From an uncultured Pedobacter sp. (GTDB taxonomy: Bacteria > Bacteroidota > Bacteroidia > Sphingobacteriales > Sphingobacteriaceae): DNA of 13,435 nucleotides. The DNA lies in NCBI GenBank assembly GCA_938008555.1, contig CALLKE010000236.1, forward strand, positions 1-13,435, read 5' to 3'. Both the position numbers and the translations under genes were made by a program. This document shows, in pieces, positions 12,521-13,435 of this stretch (its first letter is position 1; each line of letters starts with the position of its first letter). The notes below the pieces were generated by a model. The model worked only from the letters and a program-made list of their open reading frames with translations, did no database searches and had not been told where the DNA came from.

Positions 12521-13103
12521 ATGAATAATTACTTACAAAAATCGCAACATATAAAACAAGCGGCAGATAAATTTTTAGAGCATAAACAGATTGCGCAGAT
12601 TTTATCTCGATATGGCGAAGTAATTTTTGCTGGTAGTTACGCTACAAACCTCATGGTATGGAATGATATTGACCTTCAGCTAAAATTACCTCCGAAACTT
12701 GATAAAATTGAGGTGTTTGCTGATTTAGCTAAACATTTTTAGTAGATCCTGATATAAAAGGAATAAAAATGATTAACTTCACTCAGGGTAAAAAACCTGA
12801 TATGCCTTTGGGGTTATATATGGGGCTCGATTATAAATTGCCAAGTAGTAACATAAAGTGGATATATGGTCCCTCAAAAAGGAATACCTAAGCGCTGATA
12901 TCAAATTTAGAAAGCTAATCTTTGCGAAGCTTACTCCGGAGATTAGGGATTTGATTCTAAAATTAAAATTCTCTTTAATGGCTGACCGTGAAAGAGTTCC
13001 ACAACTCGCAAGCTACTATATTTACCAAGCAGTGTTTGAGCATAACTTAAGCAATGAAAAACAAATCCTAGAATTTTTAAAAACCAGAAATGTGGTGTTT
13101 TAA
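12521..13103 (+). pseudogene. Nucleotidyltransferase-like gene broken by two one-base frameshifts
   Basis: Three consecutive frames make one protein. Part 1 (12521-12742) contains FAGSYATNLMVWNDIDLQL, the G-S-x-D-x-D signature of polymerase-beta-type nucleotidyltransferases (G38, S39, D49, D51). Part 2 (about 12742-12859) reads VDPDIKGIKMINFTQGKKPD, LGLYMGLDYKLPSSNIKW. Part 3 (12858-13103) reads DIWSLKKEYLSADIKFRKLI, LTPEIRDLILKLKF and ERVPQLASYYIYQAVFEHNL. Adding one T to the T5 run at 12736-12740 and one G to the GG at 12860-12861 restores a single frame of about 194 residues. Both breaks are in homopolymers, so sequencing error is possible. Substrate unknown; members include antibiotic nucleotidyltransferases and MNT antitoxins, but no HEPN partner is adjacent. 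Confidence 0.75.
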
Positions 13104-13328
13104 AATGCTTTTTTATATTGCAGCGATATAACAACGCTCACAAAATAATACTAAAAAAATTCTTATTACAGTAATATAATCAGAAAATCATTGGATCGCA
13201 GATTTTATAAAATGGAACGTTAATTTCTTAGATTTCTCTTTTTTGTTTATCCCTATATTATTTTGTTAATCGTCAAATAGATGGTCCGTAATTCTAGTAT
13301 TGATATCTCAAAGATAAACGAGGAGTAG
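13104..13328. other. AT-rich DNA before the right terminal repeat
   Basis: No coding potential or recognisable RNA gene is seen on either strand. Only a small dyad (ATTACAGTAAT, about 13167-13177) stands out, which is unremarkable at this base composition. Confidence 0.4.
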
Positions 13329-13435
13329 AAAAAGGATCGATTTTGGACATGAGAGATCGGACTGTCCAAAAATTATATTTACTTAATTTAGAACACACAT
13401 ATCATTTAGTACAGCCTTTTTAATACATCTTTGCT
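13329..13435 (-). repeat. Right copy of the terminal inverted repeat
   Basis: Reverse complement of 1-107 with two differences (see the left copy). The inner boundary is sharp: after AAAAAGG the flanking bases (CGAGGAGTAG inward) share nothing with the left side. The matching inner boundary on both sides suggests the true end of an IS at this point. Confidence 0.85.

Noticed and set aside
12521..13103. MNT/HEPN toxin-antitoxin pair
   Set aside because: The nucleotidyltransferase signature is present but the downstream frames are the rest of the same protein, not a HEPN partner; no R-x4-6-H motif was found.
1..13435. CRISPR array, tRNA or rRNA genes
   Set aside because: No regularly spaced direct repeats and no tRNA cloverleaf or rRNA-like sequence was noticed on either strand by eye.

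Overview
AT-rich accessory DNA, most likely from an obligate intracellular alphaproteobacterium of the order Rickettsiales (Rickettsia/Orientia/Megaira-like). This is inferred from gene content: a ProP-type MFS transporter fused to a SpoT-like HD hydrolase domain (a combination known from rickettsial integrative elements), PIN/Phd toxin-antitoxin genes, Rpn-type PD-(D/E)XK proteins, several insertion-sequence families and heavy gene decay. No rRNA, tRNA, CRISPR array or core housekeeping gene is visible.

Layout. The two ends of the window are inverted copies of one 107-base sequence: the outer 55 bases are identical and the inner 52 carry two mismatches. This fits a multicopy element (probably an IS end) flanking the segment on both sides, with the exact 55-base match looking like a de Bruijn assembly overlap. 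311-2943 holds the MFS-HD fusion and a convergent GDPD-like gene. 3305-7438 is built on an inverted duplication of a vapC/rpn convergent pair: rpn copy A (+, frameshifted, lacking its catalytic Glu) with a 3' scrap of vapC, then an IS630 remnant and an intact serine recombinase, then a complete vapBC operon facing rpn copy B (-, frameshifted by a 4-base duplication). 7459-8437 is a complete IS982-family insertion sequence with 8-base target duplications. 8549-8943 holds a truncated unknown gene end and an internally deleted IS5-like element. 8966-9828 is a leftward cluster of three small unknown ORFs preceded by a perfect 36-base palindrome. 9978-10365 holds scraps of a second resolvase and a third vapC. 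10438-12040 is a leftward group of a frameshifted unknown gene and two tandem, architecturally similar proteins with two glycine-rich membrane segments each. 12191-13103 holds a further rpn scrap and a nucleotidyltransferase gene broken by two one-base frameshifts.

How it fits together. The probable working genes are the transporter/alarmone-hydrolase fusion, the GDPD-like protein, the recombinase, vapBC, the IS982 transposase, the small-ORF cluster and the two membrane proteins. At least nine other loci are fragments or frameshifted copies, so this is a decaying mobile region that has repeatedly acquired and broken vapBC, rpn, resolvase and transposase genes. The least understood parts are the palindrome plus three-ORF cluster (8966-9884) and the tandem membrane-protein pair (10802-12040).
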